Numbered from the stretch's first letter, positions 1-7,963 are shown. The stretch is DNA of 24,172 bases from Dorea sp. CAG:317 (GCA_000433535.1 FR892668.1:88712-112883); one strand, 5' to 3'. A program made the numbers and translations. The notes: generated from the sequence alone by a model not told the origin.

Positions 1-609
1 AGAAAGCATACGGTGGAAGACATTTGCAGGACTTATGAGATGGCTCGAAGCCTTGGGTTTGATAACATTAACATGGATCTTATCGCAGGACTTCCCGGAG
101 AGACCGCTCTTGATATGAAAGATACTCTGGAAAAGATAGGAAGACTTCAACCGGACAGCCTGACGGTACACTCGCTTGCGATTAAGCGTGCGGCAAAGAT
201 GGGGCAGGAAGTAAAAGCCGGACAGGAAGAAGGAAGGGAGAGCACTCTATCACCGGAGATTGGCGAGATGATAAGAGAGGCGGAAAAAGCGGCTGACGAC
301 ATGGGGCTGAAGCCTTATTATCTGTATCGTCAGAAAAATATTGCTGGAAATTTTGAAAATGTGGGCTATGCAAAGGTTGACAAAGCAGGAATATACAATA
401 TACTTATTATGGAAGAAAAGCAATCTATTATTGCCGCGGGGGCGGGAGCATCTACGAAAATTGTATTAAAGCAGCCGATGCTTCAACCGGGCAGTAAAAA
501 TCAGAAAAAGACGAATCTGATCCGGCTGGAAAATGTAAAAGCAATCGATGCTTATATCCGCCGTATCGATGAGATGATAGAGCGAAAAGGAGAATGGCTA
601 TGGCGTTAA
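1..609 (+). CDS. hemZ: HemZ, coproporphyrinogen III dehydrogenase-like radical SAM protein (C-terminal part)
   Basis: The reading frame is open from the first base, so the gene starts upstream and the radical-SAM CxxxCxxC motif lies outside the window. The visible part carries the conserved stretch FDNINMDLIAGLPGET of the HemN/HemZ radical SAM core. It also has the HemZ-type tail YYLYRQKNIAGNFENVGYA, which closely resembles Bacillus HemZ. The family is related to oxygen-independent coproporphyrinogen oxidase, and many anaerobic Firmicutes keep HemZ without a full haem pathway, so the exact substrate is not certain. The stop (607-609) overlaps the start of hisS by 10 bases, indicating one transcript and translational coupling. 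The assignment is firm for the family and less firm for the reaction. Confidence 0.9.
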   Translation, partial: RKHTVEDICRTYEMARSLGFDNINMDLIAGLPGETALDMKDTLEKIGRLQPDSLTVHSLAIKRAAKMGQEVKAGQEEGRESTLSPEIGEMIREAEKAADDMGLKPYYLYRQKNIAGNFENVGYAKVDKAGIYNILIMEEKQSIIAAGAGASTKIVLKQPMLQPGSKNQKKTNLIRLENVKAIDAYIRRIDEMIERKGEWLWR

Positions 610-1865
610 AGAAGAAACCGGTTACAGGCATGAAAGATATGCTGCCGGCAGAGATGGAGATCAGAGACTATCTCATCGGATTAATTAAAGAAACATATAA
701 AACCTTCGGATTTACCTCTATGGAAACACCTTGTGTCGAGCATATTGAAAATCTGTGCAGTAAGCAGGGCGGGGATAATGAGAAGTTGATCTTCAAGATT
801 ATGAAGCGTGGAGAAAAATTAAAGATCAGCGAGGCAAAAGAAGAAAACGATCTGGCTGACGGAGGACTGCGTTATGACCTTACGGTTCCTTTGGCGAGAT
901 ATTATGCAAATCATGCCAATGAGCTGCCATCACCTTTTAAGGCGCTCCAGATCGGAAATGTATGGCGTGCAGATCGTCCGCAGAGAGGACGCTTCCGCCA
1001 GTTTATGCAGTGTGATATTGACATTTTGGGAGAAGGCTCTGTACTGGCAGAAATCGAATTGATTCTTGCAACGACAGCAATGCTTGGCAAGCTTAATTTT
1101 AAAAACTTCACAGTATGTATCAATGACCGTAATATTTTAAAGGCAATGGCGGCATACAGTGGATTTAAAGAGGAAGATTACGACGAAGTCTTTATCATTC
1201 TCGATAAAATGGACAAGATCGGCGCAGAAGGCGTGGCAGGCGAGCTGGAAGAGATGGGTTATACAAGAGAAAATGTAGATACTTATCTGAAGCTTTTCGA
1301 TGAAGTGGAAACAGATCTGTCCGGTGTACGCCATTTGAAAGAGAGACTGGGAGATTTCCTGAGCAGCGAAACAGCGGAAGGCATGGAGATGATTATGTCC
1401 AGCGTAGAGGCTGCAAAAGAATGTGATTTTAAATTAAAATTTGATCCTACACTGGTCAGAGGACAGTCCTATTATACAGGAACGATCTTTGAGGTGACAA
1501 TGGATGATTTCGGCGGTTCTGTAGCCGGCGGCGGACGTTATGATAAAATGATCGGGAAATTTACCGGTCAGGATACACCGGCGTGCGGATTTTCCATCGG
1601 CTTTGAGCGAATTGTAATGCTGCTTCTGGAAAATGGTTATGAAGTACCGGGGGTAAGACAGAAAAAAGCATATCTTCTGGAGAAGAAACTTCCTACAGAA
1701 GGAATGCTGAAAGTGTTAGAGCTTGCGAAAAAAGACAGAGAATCCGGAAAACAGGTGCTGATCGTTAATATGAAGAAAAATAAGAAATTCCAGAAGGAAC
1801 AGCTGACGGAAGAAGGATACCAGGAGATTATCGACTGTTATGCGGATAAAGTAGAACAGTTATAA
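600..1865 (+). CDS. hisS: Histidyl-tRNA synthetase
   Basis: Class II aminoacyl-tRNA synthetase charging tRNA-His in the cytoplasm; 421 residues from the start chosen here. Motif 2 is RADRPQRGRFRQF (about residues 123-135), the histidine-specific loop is LVRGQSYYTGTIFEV (about 285-299), and motif 3 is ACGFSIGFERIVMLL. An in-frame ATG also occurs at 594, but the AAAAGGAG site at 585-592 is only 1 base from it and 7 bases from the ATG at 600, so 600 is preferred. The sequence around motif 2 (LRYDLTVPLARY, QCDIDILG) resembles the eukaryote/archaeal-like HisRS group more than the E. coli type. The C-terminal anticodon-binding region (about 345-421) looks short and weakly conserved. It is co-transcribed with hemZ and aspS. 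Confidence 0.96.
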   Translation: MALKKKPVTGMKDMLPAEMEIRDYLIGLIKETYKTFGFTSMETPCVEHIENLCSKQGGDNEKLIFKIMKRGEKLKISEAKEENDLADGGLRYDLTVPLARYYANHANELPSPFKALQIGNVWRADRPQRGRFRQFMQCDIDILGEGSVLAEIELILATTAMLGKLNFKNFTVCINDRNILKAMAAYSGFKEEDYDEVFIILDKMDKIGAEGVAGELEEMGYTRENVDTYLKLFDEVETDLSGVRHLKERLGDFLSSETAEGMEMIMSSVEAAKECDFKLKFDPTLVRGQSYYTGTIFEVTMDDFGGSVAGGGRYDKMIGKFTGQDTPACGFSIGFERIVMLLLENGYEVPGVRQKKAYLLEKKLPTEGMLKVLELAKKDRESGKQVLIVNMKKNKKFQKEQLTEEGYQEIIDCYADKVEQL

Positions 1866-1885
1866 GAGAAAAGGAGAGAAGAAAT

Positions 1886-3676
1886 ATGGCAGAGTCAATG
1901 CAGGGGTTAAAGAGAACCCATAGATGTGCAGAATTATCTGTGGCAAATATCGGTGAAACTGTGACGATTATGGGATGGGTGCAGAAAAACCGTAATAAGG
2001 GAGGTCTTGTCTTTGTGGATGTAAGAGACCGTTCCGGTATTATTCAGGTGGTGTGCGAGGAAGGAAAAACAGATGCAGCGCTTATCGAAAAAGCAGCAAA
2101 GCTTCGTTCTGAGTATGTCATCGCAGTAGTCGGTAAAGTAGAGAAGCGTTCCGGCGCAGTAAATGAAAATCTTGCTACAGGTGAGATTGAGGTGGTTCCG
2201 GAAGAATTACGTGTATTGTCCGAGTCTGAGACACCGCCGTTCCCGATTGAGGAAAATTCCAAGACAAAAGAAGAGATTCGTTTGAAATACAGATATCTGG
2301 ATCTTAGAAGACCGGATATGCAGAGGAATCTGATGATGAGAAGTAAAGTGGCAACACTGACACGTCAATTCTTGGCAGATGAAGGATTTATGGAGATTGA
2401 GACGCCGATCCTGATCGGAAGCACACCGGAAGGCGCAAGAGATTATCTTGTTCCAAGCCGTATCCATCACGGACATTTTTATGCGCTTCCGCAGTCTCCG
2501 CAGTTGTTTAAGCAGATTTTAATGTGTTCCGGATGTGATCGTTATTTCCAGATTGCAAAATGTTTCCGTGACGAAGATCTGCGTGCAGACCGTCAGCCGG
2601 AATTTACACAGATTGACATGGAACTTTCTTTTGTGGATGTAGATGATGTCATTGATGTGAACGAAAGACTGCTTGCAAAATTATTCAAGGAAGTCTTAGG
2701 AGAGGAAGTAACACTTCCGATTCCGAGAATGACATGGCAGGAAGCAATGGATCGTTATGGCTCTGATAAACCGGATACCCGTTTTGGCATGGAACTTCAG
2801 GATGTGACAGAAGTTGTAAAAGATTGTGAGTTTGTTGTGTTCAAAGGGGCAATCGAGCAAGGCGGAACTGTTCGTGGTATCAATGCCAAAGGTCAGGGAA
2901 GTATGCCGAGAAAGAAAATTGATAAACTGGTAAGCTTTGCGAAAGATTACGGCGCAAAGGGACTTGCATACATTGCGATCCAGGAAGATGGCACAGTAAA
3001 ATCTTCTTTTGCAAAATTTATGAAGGAAGAAGAGATGAATGCGCTGATACAGACAATGGGTGGAGAGAATGGAGACCTTCTTCTCTTTGCGGCAGATAAG
3101 AACAAGGTTGTCTGGGCAGTGCTTGGCGCACTTCGTCTGGAACTGGCGCGTCAGATGGAACTTCTTGATAAGAGCGAGTATAAATTCCTCTGGGTAACAG
3201 AGTTCCCGCTTCTTGAGTGGAGTGACGAAGAAGAAAGATTTATGGCAATGCACCATCCATTTACGATGCCGATGGAGGAAGACCTTCAGTACATCGACAG
3301 CGATCCGGGAAGAGTGCGTGCGAAAGCATATGACATTGTACTGAACGGAAATGAGATCGGCGGAGGAAGCATCCGTATCTTCAACCCGGAGATTCAGAGC
3401 AAGATGTTTGAAGTGCTTGGATTTACACCGGAGCAGGCTCAGGAACAGTTTGGCTTCTTATTGACTGCATTCAAATATGGTGTGCCGCCTCACGCAGGAC
3501 TTGCCTATGGTCTTGACCGTATGGTTATGCTGATGGCAAAAGAGGACAGTATCCGTGATGTTATTGCGTTCCCGAAAGTAAAGGATGCATCAGATCTTAT
3601 GACAGAAGCACCGACAATGGTAGATGAAAAGCAGCTTGCAGAGCTTGGAATCTCTGTTGTAGAAGAGGAAGTTTAA
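1886..3676 (+). CDS. aspS: Aspartyl-tRNA synthetase
   Basis: Class IIb synthetase of 596 residues, the normal length of the bacterial type. An OB-fold anticodon domain occupies roughly the first 110 residues. The catalytic core has motif 2 FRDEDLRADRQPEFTQ starting near residue 227, a bacterial GAD insertion in the middle, and motif 3 GLAYGLDRMVML with Arg545. AAGGAG at 1871-1876 lies 9 bases before the ATG. It follows hisS by 20 bases, the usual hisS-aspS pair of Firmicutes. Whether it is discriminating (tRNA-Asp only) or also charges tRNA-Asn cannot be decided by eye. No clear terminator follows; the next signal is the promoter of the tRNA gene. Confidence 0.97.
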   Translation: MAESMQGLKRTHRCAELSVANIGETVTIMGWVQKNRNKGGLVFVDVRDRSGIIQVVCEEGKTDAALIEKAAKLRSEYVIAVVGKVEKRSGAVNENLATGEIEVVPEELRVLSESETPPFPIEENSKTKEEIRLKYRYLDLRRPDMQRNLMMRSKVATLTRQFLADEGFMEIETPILIGSTPEGARDYLVPSRIHHGHFYALPQSPQLFKQILMCSGCDRYFQIAKCFRDEDLRADRQPEFTQIDMELSFVDVDDVIDVNERLLAKLFKEVLGEEVTLPIPRMTWQEAMDRYGSDKPDTRFGMELQDVTEVVKDCEFVVFKGAIEQGGTVRGINAKGQGSMPRKKIDKLVSFAKDYGAKGLAYIAIQEDGTVKSSFAKFMKEEEMNALIQTMGGENGDLLLFAADKNKVVWAVLGALRLELARQMELLDKSEYKFLWVTEFPLLEWSDEEERFMAMHHPFTMPMEEDLQYIDSDPGRVRAKAYDIVLNGNEIGGGSIRIFNPEIQSKMFEVLGFTPEQAQEQFGFLLTAFKYGVPPHAGLAYGLDRMVMLMAKEDSIRDVIAFPKVKDASDLMTEAPTMVDEKQLAELGISVVEEEV

Positions 3677-3713
3677 GAAGATTCAAAAACAGAAAAATTA
3701 TTTAAAAAAGTTG

Positions 3714-3742
3714 TTGACAAACATGAGTCGCTGTAGTATAGT
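3714..3742 (+). promoter_or_regulatory. Sigma-A promoter of the tRNA-Gly gene
   Basis: TTGACA at 3714-3719 and TATAGT at 3737-3742 are separated by exactly 17 bases. This near-consensus promoter starts 38 bases after aspS ends and would start transcription near 3749, about 27 bases before the mature tRNA. Confidence 0.88.
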
Positions 3743-3775
3743 AGTTATTGTTCTGAGGAACACAAAAACAGGTAC

Positions 3776-3848
<73 letters not shown>

Positions 3849-3852
3849 CTTG

Positions 3853-3883
3853 AAAGGAATTGCATGACGCAATTCCTTTTTTT
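3853..3883 (+). terminator. Rho-independent terminator after tRNA-Gly
   Basis: GGAATTGC (3856-3863) pairs with GCAATTCC (3869-3876) around a 5-base loop, followed by seven T at 3877-3883. AAA before the stem can extend the pairing. Confidence 0.93.
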
Positions 3884-3893
3884 GTGTTATAAT
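3864..3893 (+). promoter_or_regulatory. Possible promoter of the MATE gene, inside the tRNA terminator
   Basis: A perfect TATAAT lies at 3888-3893. The best -35 match (ATGACG at 3864-3869, 18 bases upstream) falls in the loop of the tRNA terminator. The -10 is convincing and the -35 is weak. Confidence 0.45.
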
Positions 3894-3939
3894 ATTTGAT
3901 AGCAAAGCTATTAGTAAAGAGAAAAGGCGGGTGAGTTAT

Positions 3940-5328
3940 TTGACACAGGTTATGGAAGAACAGAATCCTCTTGGAACAGAACGTATCGGAAAATTGATTC
4001 CGAAATTTGCAATTCCATCTATTATCAGTATGGTTGTGAGTTCTCTGTATAATATTGTAGACCAGATTTTTATCGGTCAGGGTGTGGGGATGCTCGGAAA
4101 TGCGGCGACGAATATTGCATTTCCGGTGACTATTATCTGTACTGCAACAGCGCTTCTCCTTGGAATAGGAAGTGCATCGAATTATAATCTGGCATCAGGA
4201 GAAGGGGAGCAGGAAAAAGCATCTGCGATTGCAGGAACCGGTCTTTCTGTGATTGTTCTCAGTGGAATAGTGATTACCGTGATTGTGTTGCTTTTTTTAA
4301 ACCCACTTCTTCAATTGTTTGGTGTAACGCCGGATATTCTTCCTTATGCACAGGATTATGTAGGAATCACGGCGTTTGGTCTGCCTTTTTATATTTTGAT
4401 CAATGGAGGGACGCAGCTAATTCGTGCAGACAGAAGCCCGACCTACTCCATGATATGTATGCTGACCGGAACGATTCTTAACACCATCTTAGATCCGTTG
4501 TTTATCTTTGTGTTTGACTGGGGAATCCAAGGAGCAGCGGCGGCAACTGTTATTGGTCAATTTGTTTCCGGGATGCTTGTAATCGTTTATTTTATAAAAT
4601 TTCAGAAAATGAAGATTACAAGGAAGCTTCTGATACCCAAGCTCTGTTATCTGAAATTAATTGCATCTCTTGGAATGGCGTCTTTTATCAATCAGATTGC
4701 ACTGGCGGTAGTACAGATTGTTATGAACAACACGTTGCGTTATTACGGGGCGGCGTCTGTATACGGAACAGAAATCCCACTCGCTTGTGTAGGAGTGATC
4801 GCGAAGGTTAATATGATCTTCATTTCTATATGTATAGGTCTGTCTCAAGGATGCCAGCCGATCTGGGGATTTAATTATGGGGCGAAGGCATATGAGCGGG
4901 TAAAAGAAACTTATAAGCGTGCGTTTCAGATCAGCGCACTTGTAGGCGGCTGCTTTTTTATCTGTTTTCAGATATTCCCAAGACCGATCGTAAGCATTTT
5001 TGGAAGCGGAAGTGAATTGTATTTTGATTTTGCGGAAAAATATTTTCGGATTTTTATGTTTATGACATTTGCAAATGGCTTACAGCCAATAAGTTCCGGT
5101 TTCTTTACCTCAATTGGAAAAGCAAAGCTTGGAATCTTTACTTCCCTTACGAGACAGGTGATGTTTTTGATTCCGTTGATCTTGATTTTCCCACTGTTTT
5201 TTGGAATCAATGGCGTTATGTATGCGGGGCCGATCGCTGATCTTGCGGCAGCTGTTGTGGCAATTTCTTTTGCGGTGCGTGAACTGAAGAAAATGAAAAA
5301 TGAGAATAAGAATTGTCTGTCGGTGTAA
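3940..5328 (+). CDS. MATE family multidrug/solute efflux protein
   Basis: Integral membrane protein of about 462 residues with around 12 hydrophobic segments, the usual size of MATE transporters, which expel cationic drugs or metabolites in exchange for Na+ or H+. Family-typical stretches are FAIPSIISMVVSSLYNIVDQ near the N terminus and the related pattern in the second half, reflecting the two-fold repeat. The substrate is unknown. Possible starts are GTG 3931, TTG 3940 and ATG 3952. The AAGGCGG site at 3924-3930 touches the GTG but is 9 bases from the TTG, so TTG is preferred. It stands alone between the tRNA terminator and the promoter of the folate operon, which overlaps its last codons. 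A second, distinct MATE protein lies at the end of the window. Confidence 0.92.
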   Translation: MTQVMEEQNPLGTERIGKLIPKFAIPSIISMVVSSLYNIVDQIFIGQGVGMLGNAATNIAFPVTIICTATALLLGIGSASNYNLASGEGEQEKASAIAGTGLSVIVLSGIVITVIVLLFLNPLLQLFGVTPDILPYAQDYVGITAFGLPFYILINGGTQLIRADRSPTYSMICMLTGTILNTILDPLFIFVFDWGIQGAAAATVIGQFVSGMLVIVYFIKFQKMKITRKLLIPKLCYLKLIASLGMASFINQIALAVVQIVMNNTLRYYGAASVYGTEIPLACVGVIAKVNMIFISICIGLSQGCQPIWGFNYGAKAYERVKETYKRAFQISALVGGCFFICFQIFPRPIVSIFGSGSELYFDFAEKYFRIFMFMTFANGLQPISSGFFTSIGKAKLGIFTSLTRQVMFLIPLILIFPLFFGINGVMYAGPIADLAAAVVAISFAVRELKKMKNENKNCLSV

Positions 5329-5341
5329 AGTGTGTTAGAAT
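5313..5341 (+). promoter_or_regulatory. Sigma-A promoter of the folT-thyA-folA operon
   Basis: TTGTCT (5313-5318) and TAGAAT (5336-5341) are spaced by 17 bases. The -35 lies in the last codons of the upstream MATE gene. Transcription would begin near 5348, just before the riboswitch. Confidence 0.75.
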
Positions 5342-5363
5342 AGAGAAGCAAATCTAATAAAGA

Positions 5364-5466
5364 GAAGCAGAGTAGAAATGTGTGCGTTAAGTGCCGGCTG
5401 GACGGGGAGTTGCCAGCCAGATGAAGGAGAAGTGTCCGCGGTACATATTTCGCATCCCGCTGCTAC
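5364..5466 (+). ncRNA. Tetrahydrofolate (THF) riboswitch
   Basis: The 5' untranslated region of folT matches the folT-type THF riboswitch class. AGCAG at 5366-5370 pairs with CTGCT at 5460-5464 to close helix P1. The conserved core GCGTTAAGTGCC at 5384-5395 is followed by a hairpin GGCTGG (5396-5401)/CCAGCC (5413-5418) with a GGGGAGTT loop. The conserved CGCGGTA and ATCCCGCTGC segments complete the 3' side. The class binds reduced folates and usually lowers expression of folate transport and synthesis genes. Downstream, 5467-5533 holds the probable expression platform and the AAAGGAGG site at 5518-5525. The frame running through the element (from 5378) is not a protein. Confidence 0.93.
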
Positions 5467-5533
5467 ACATAGACAGAAGAGAACTACCTGCTTATGCGTA
5501 GCTTTAAGGACTACTGCAAAGGAGGTATTTTTT

Positions 5534-6094
5534 ATGAAGAGATTGAAACAATTATTTAAGGATTCTTTTCGAGAGCTGAAAGATACGCGGAAGATGGCGA
5601 TGGCAGCTATGTTTGTGGCGATTGCTGTTGTTCTGGGATTTTATCGTTTGCAGCTTACAGAATTTATTCGGATCGGCTTTGATTTCCTGCCGAAAGAGAT
5701 GGCGGCTATGCTTTTAGGACCGTCAGTAGGCTGCGTGGTGGCAGCTTTTACGGATATTATTTCTTATGCGCTTAAACCTATCGGGGCATTTTTCCCGGGA
5801 CTGACATTCAGCGCTATGCTGGCAAGTGTTATTTATGGGACAATCCTCTACAAAAAGCCGGTTTGTTTAAAAAGAGTAATCTTAGCAAATGGTTTGGTGA
5901 CGGTCTTTGTAAATTTATTGCTCAATACTTATTGGATGTCGATTTTGTATGGAAATGCGTATATGGTGCTCTTTCCGACGAGAGCGGTAAAGCAGTTGAT
6001 TATGTTTCCAATAGAAGTGATATTATTTTATTCGGTGGCAAAAATGTTTGAGCGGGCAAATATTTTTGCGATCGTGAGAACAAAGAATATTTAA
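5534..6094 (+). CDS. folT: FolT, folate-specific S component of an ECF transporter
   Basis: Membrane protein of 186 residues with about six hydrophobic segments, the size of ECF substrate-binding (S) subunits. The region after the first helix (GFDFLPKEMAAMLLGPSVG, residues about 47-65) and the later LLNTYWMSILYG fit the FolT family. It would capture folates and pass them to a shared ECF-A/A'/T energising module, which is not encoded here. The start ATG at 5534 has AAAGGAGG 8 bases upstream; the frame is open further upstream only because it crosses the riboswitch. It is the first gene after the THF riboswitch and heads an operon with a MarR regulator, thyA and folA, which supports folate as substrate. 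Confidence 0.92.
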   Translation: MKRLKQLFKDSFRELKDTRKMAMAAMFVAIAVVLGFYRLQLTEFIRIGFDFLPKEMAAMLLGPSVGCVVAAFTDIISYALKPIGAFFPGLTFSAMLASVIYGTILYKKPVCLKRVILANGLVTVFVNLLLNTYWMSILYGNAYMVLFPTRAVKQLIMFPIEVILFYSVAKMFERANIFAIVRTKNI

Positions 6095-6109
6095 AAAGGA
6101 GAACGGTGT

Positions 6110-6541
6110 ATGCGGGAGAGAACGACCATTGGATTTTATATCAAACAGATTAATAACGGTTATGAAAAAGAATTTAACAATCGCCTGCGTACACTTGGAA
6201 TCACTTCCTCCCAGTGCGAGGTTCTGGACTATCTCTTTACAAGCAGGAAAGAGGAAGTGACACAGAGAGATATTGAGAAGGCGTTAAATCTAAGAAACCC
6301 TACGGTGACAGGCCTTCTGAAGCGTTTGGATGAGAAGGGATTTATCCTCTCTGTCCCAAGTACGAAGGATAAGAGATGTAAAAATATCTATCTGACAGAG
6401 AAGGCTTACGATATCCGCAAACGTATGGAGACGGATCGTAAAAAGCTGGATAAGATGCTGACCATCGGTATGAATAAAAAGGAGACGGCAGCATTAGAGA
6501 AAATGCTGGAAAAGGTACTGTATAATATTGCAGAACCTTAG
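6110..6541 (+). CDS. MarR family transcriptional regulator
   Basis: A 143-residue DNA-binding protein of normal MarR length. A winged helix-turn-helix is visible around residues 45-95, with the recognition helix in ALNLRNPTVTGLLKRLDEKG and the wing region in STKDKRCKNIYLTEKA. Flanking helices would form the dimer. AAAGGAG at 6095-6101 lies 8 bases before the ATG, and the gene begins 15 bases after folT. Ligand and targets are unknown. Its position between a folate transporter and thyA suggests a role in the same operon or a linked stress response, but no clear operator palindrome was seen at the operon promoter. Confidence 0.9.
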   Translation: MRERTTIGFYIKQINNGYEKEFNNRLRTLGITSSQCEVLDYLFTSRKEEVTQRDIEKALNLRNPTVTGLLKRLDEKGFILSVPSTKDKRCKNIYLTEKAYDIRKRMETDRKKLDKMLTIGMNKKETAALEKMLEKVLYNIAEP

Positions 6542-6569
6542 GAGAGAAGGGAAAAGGAGAAAAGATGCT

Positions 6570-7418
6570 ATGAGTTATGCGGATAAAGTATTTATAGATA
6601 TGTGCAGAAATATTATTGACAACGGAACGGACACCAGAGGAGAAAAGGTACGTCCGGTGTGGGAAGATGGAACACCGGCTTATACAATTAAAAAATTCGG
6701 TGTGGTAAACAGATATGATCTTTCTAAGGAATTCCCGGCGTTGACGCTTCGAAGGACAGCAATTAAGAGCTGTACGGACGAGTTATTGTGGATCTGGCAG
6801 CAGAAGTCTAATAATATTAATGAACTGCACAGCCATATCTGGGACAGCTGGGCAGATGAAGACGGCTCCATCGGGAAGGCATACGGATATCAGATGGGAG
6901 TGAAGCATCAGTATAAGGAAGGAATGTTTGATCAGGTGGATCGGGTGATCTACGATCTGAAGCATAATCCGTACAGCAGGCGGATTATGACAAATATCTA
7001 TGTACATCAGGATCTGCACGAAATGAATCTGTATCCTTGTGCATATAGTATGACTTTTAATGTTACGAAAGAGGCAGGAAGTGAGAAGCTGACGTTGAAC
7101 GGAATTTTAAATCAGCGCTCCAATGATGTTCTGGCTGCAAATAACTGGAATGTGTGTCAGTATGCGGTACTTCTTCATATGCTGGCACAAGTGTGTGACA
7201 TGAAGGTGGGAGAATTTGTGCATGTAATTGCGGATGCACATATTTACGATCGACACATTCCTATGATTGAAGAACTGCTTAAGAGAGAGCCGCTTCCGGC
7301 GCCAAAATTCTGGCTCAATCCGGAGGTGAAAGATTTTTATGATTTTACAAGGGATGATGTTAAACTCATTGATTATGAGACACACGAGCAGATTAAAAAT
7401 ATTCCGGTAGCAGTTTAG
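6570..7418 (+). CDS. thyA: Thymidylate synthase, ThyA1/phage-like subfamily
   Basis: Converts dUMP to dTMP using methylene-THF as carbon donor and reductant, leaving dihydrofolate. The protein has 282 residues. The catalytic cysteine is C157 in LYPCAYS. The phosphate-binding Arg is R183 in NQRSNDV, and the dUMP-contacting Asn is N194 in NNWNVCQYA. The long N-terminal segment (EDGTPAYTI, ELLWIWQQKSNN) and the tail NPEVKDFYDFTRDD match the B. subtilis ThyA1/phage phi3T type rather than E. coli ThyA. ATG 6570 has AAAAGGAG 10 bases upstream. A preceding ATG-CTA-TGA overlaps this start. The gene is 28 bases after marR and 50 bases before folA, which recycles its dihydrofolate product. Confidence 0.95.
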   Translation: MSYADKVFIDMCRNIIDNGTDTRGEKVRPVWEDGTPAYTIKKFGVVNRYDLSKEFPALTLRRTAIKSCTDELLWIWQQKSNNINELHSHIWDSWADEDGSIGKAYGYQMGVKHQYKEGMFDQVDRVIYDLKHNPYSRRIMTNIYVHQDLHEMNLYPCAYSMTFNVTKEAGSEKLTLNGILNQRSNDVLAANNWNVCQYAVLLHMLAQVCDMKVGEFVHVIADAHIYDRHIPMIEELLKREPLPAPKFWLNPEVKDFYDFTRDDVKLIDYETHEQIKNIPVAV

Positions 7419-7468
7419 CACATCTATCTGAATAAAGGATATAAATGAATATAAAAGGAGAGAAAAGA

Positions 7469-7963
7469 ATGCACTTAATCGTAGCGGTTGATAAAAACTG
7501 GGCAATTGGCAAGAATAACAAGTTAATGTGGAGTATTCCGGCAGATATGAAATATTTCCGAGAGACAACAAAAGGAAATATTGTGATCATGGGAAGAAAG
7601 ACATTAGAGAGCTTTCCGCAGGGCCAGCCTCTTAAAAATCGAGTAAATATTGTGATCACAAATAATAAAGATTATAAGGTGAAGGATGCGGTTGTAGTAC
7701 ACAGCATTGAAGAAGCAATCGAGGAAGCGAAGAAATATGAAGGGACACCTTATGTGATCGGCGGTGAGAGCATTTACCGCGCAATGCTTCCGTACTGTGA
7801 TACCGCTCTGATTACGAAGATTGACCATGCATTTGACGCAGACACCTACTTCCCGAATCTTGATGAAGACGAGGAGTGGGAGATGACAAAAATCAGTGAG
7901 GAGCAGACCTGCTTTGATCTGGAATATTATTTTACCGTTTATGAAAGGGTTTCAAAGAAATAA
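7469..7963 (+). CDS. folA: Dihydrofolate reductase
   Basis: Reduces dihydrofolate to tetrahydrofolate with NADPH; 164 residues, the normal length. The N-terminal pattern VAVDKNWAIGKNNKLMW contains the Met20-loop region. The catalytic acid is D26 in PADMKYF. GRKTLESFP is the NADPH-binding region, and VIGGESIYRAMLPYCD is the conserved glycine pair. ATG 7469 has AAAAGGAG 8 bases upstream; an earlier in-frame ATG at 7445 lies before that site and is not used. It pairs functionally with thyA. Its stop codon TAA shares one base with the ATG of the next gene. Confidence 0.97.
   Translation: MHLIVAVDKNWAIGKNNKLMWSIPADMKYFRETTKGNIVIMGRKTLESFPQGQPLKNRVNIVITNNKDYKVKDAVVVHSIEEAIEEAKKYEGTPYVIGGESIYRAMLPYCDTALITKIDHAFDADTYFPNLDEDEEWEMTKISEEQTCFDLEYYFTVYERVSKK

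Noticed and set aside
2696..3256. Minus-strand frame of 186 codons inside aspS
   Set aside because: It is a shadow of the highly conserved aspS frame, without a start signal or recognisable domain.
5378..5533. In-frame N-terminal extension of FolT with four cysteines or other unusual residues
   Set aside because: It lies entirely across the THF riboswitch, and the real start at 5534 has an ideal ribosome binding site.
6528..6569. N-terminal extension of ThyA from an ATT codon
   Set aside because: It overlaps the end of the marR-like gene and has no ribosome binding site; ATG 6570 is well placed.
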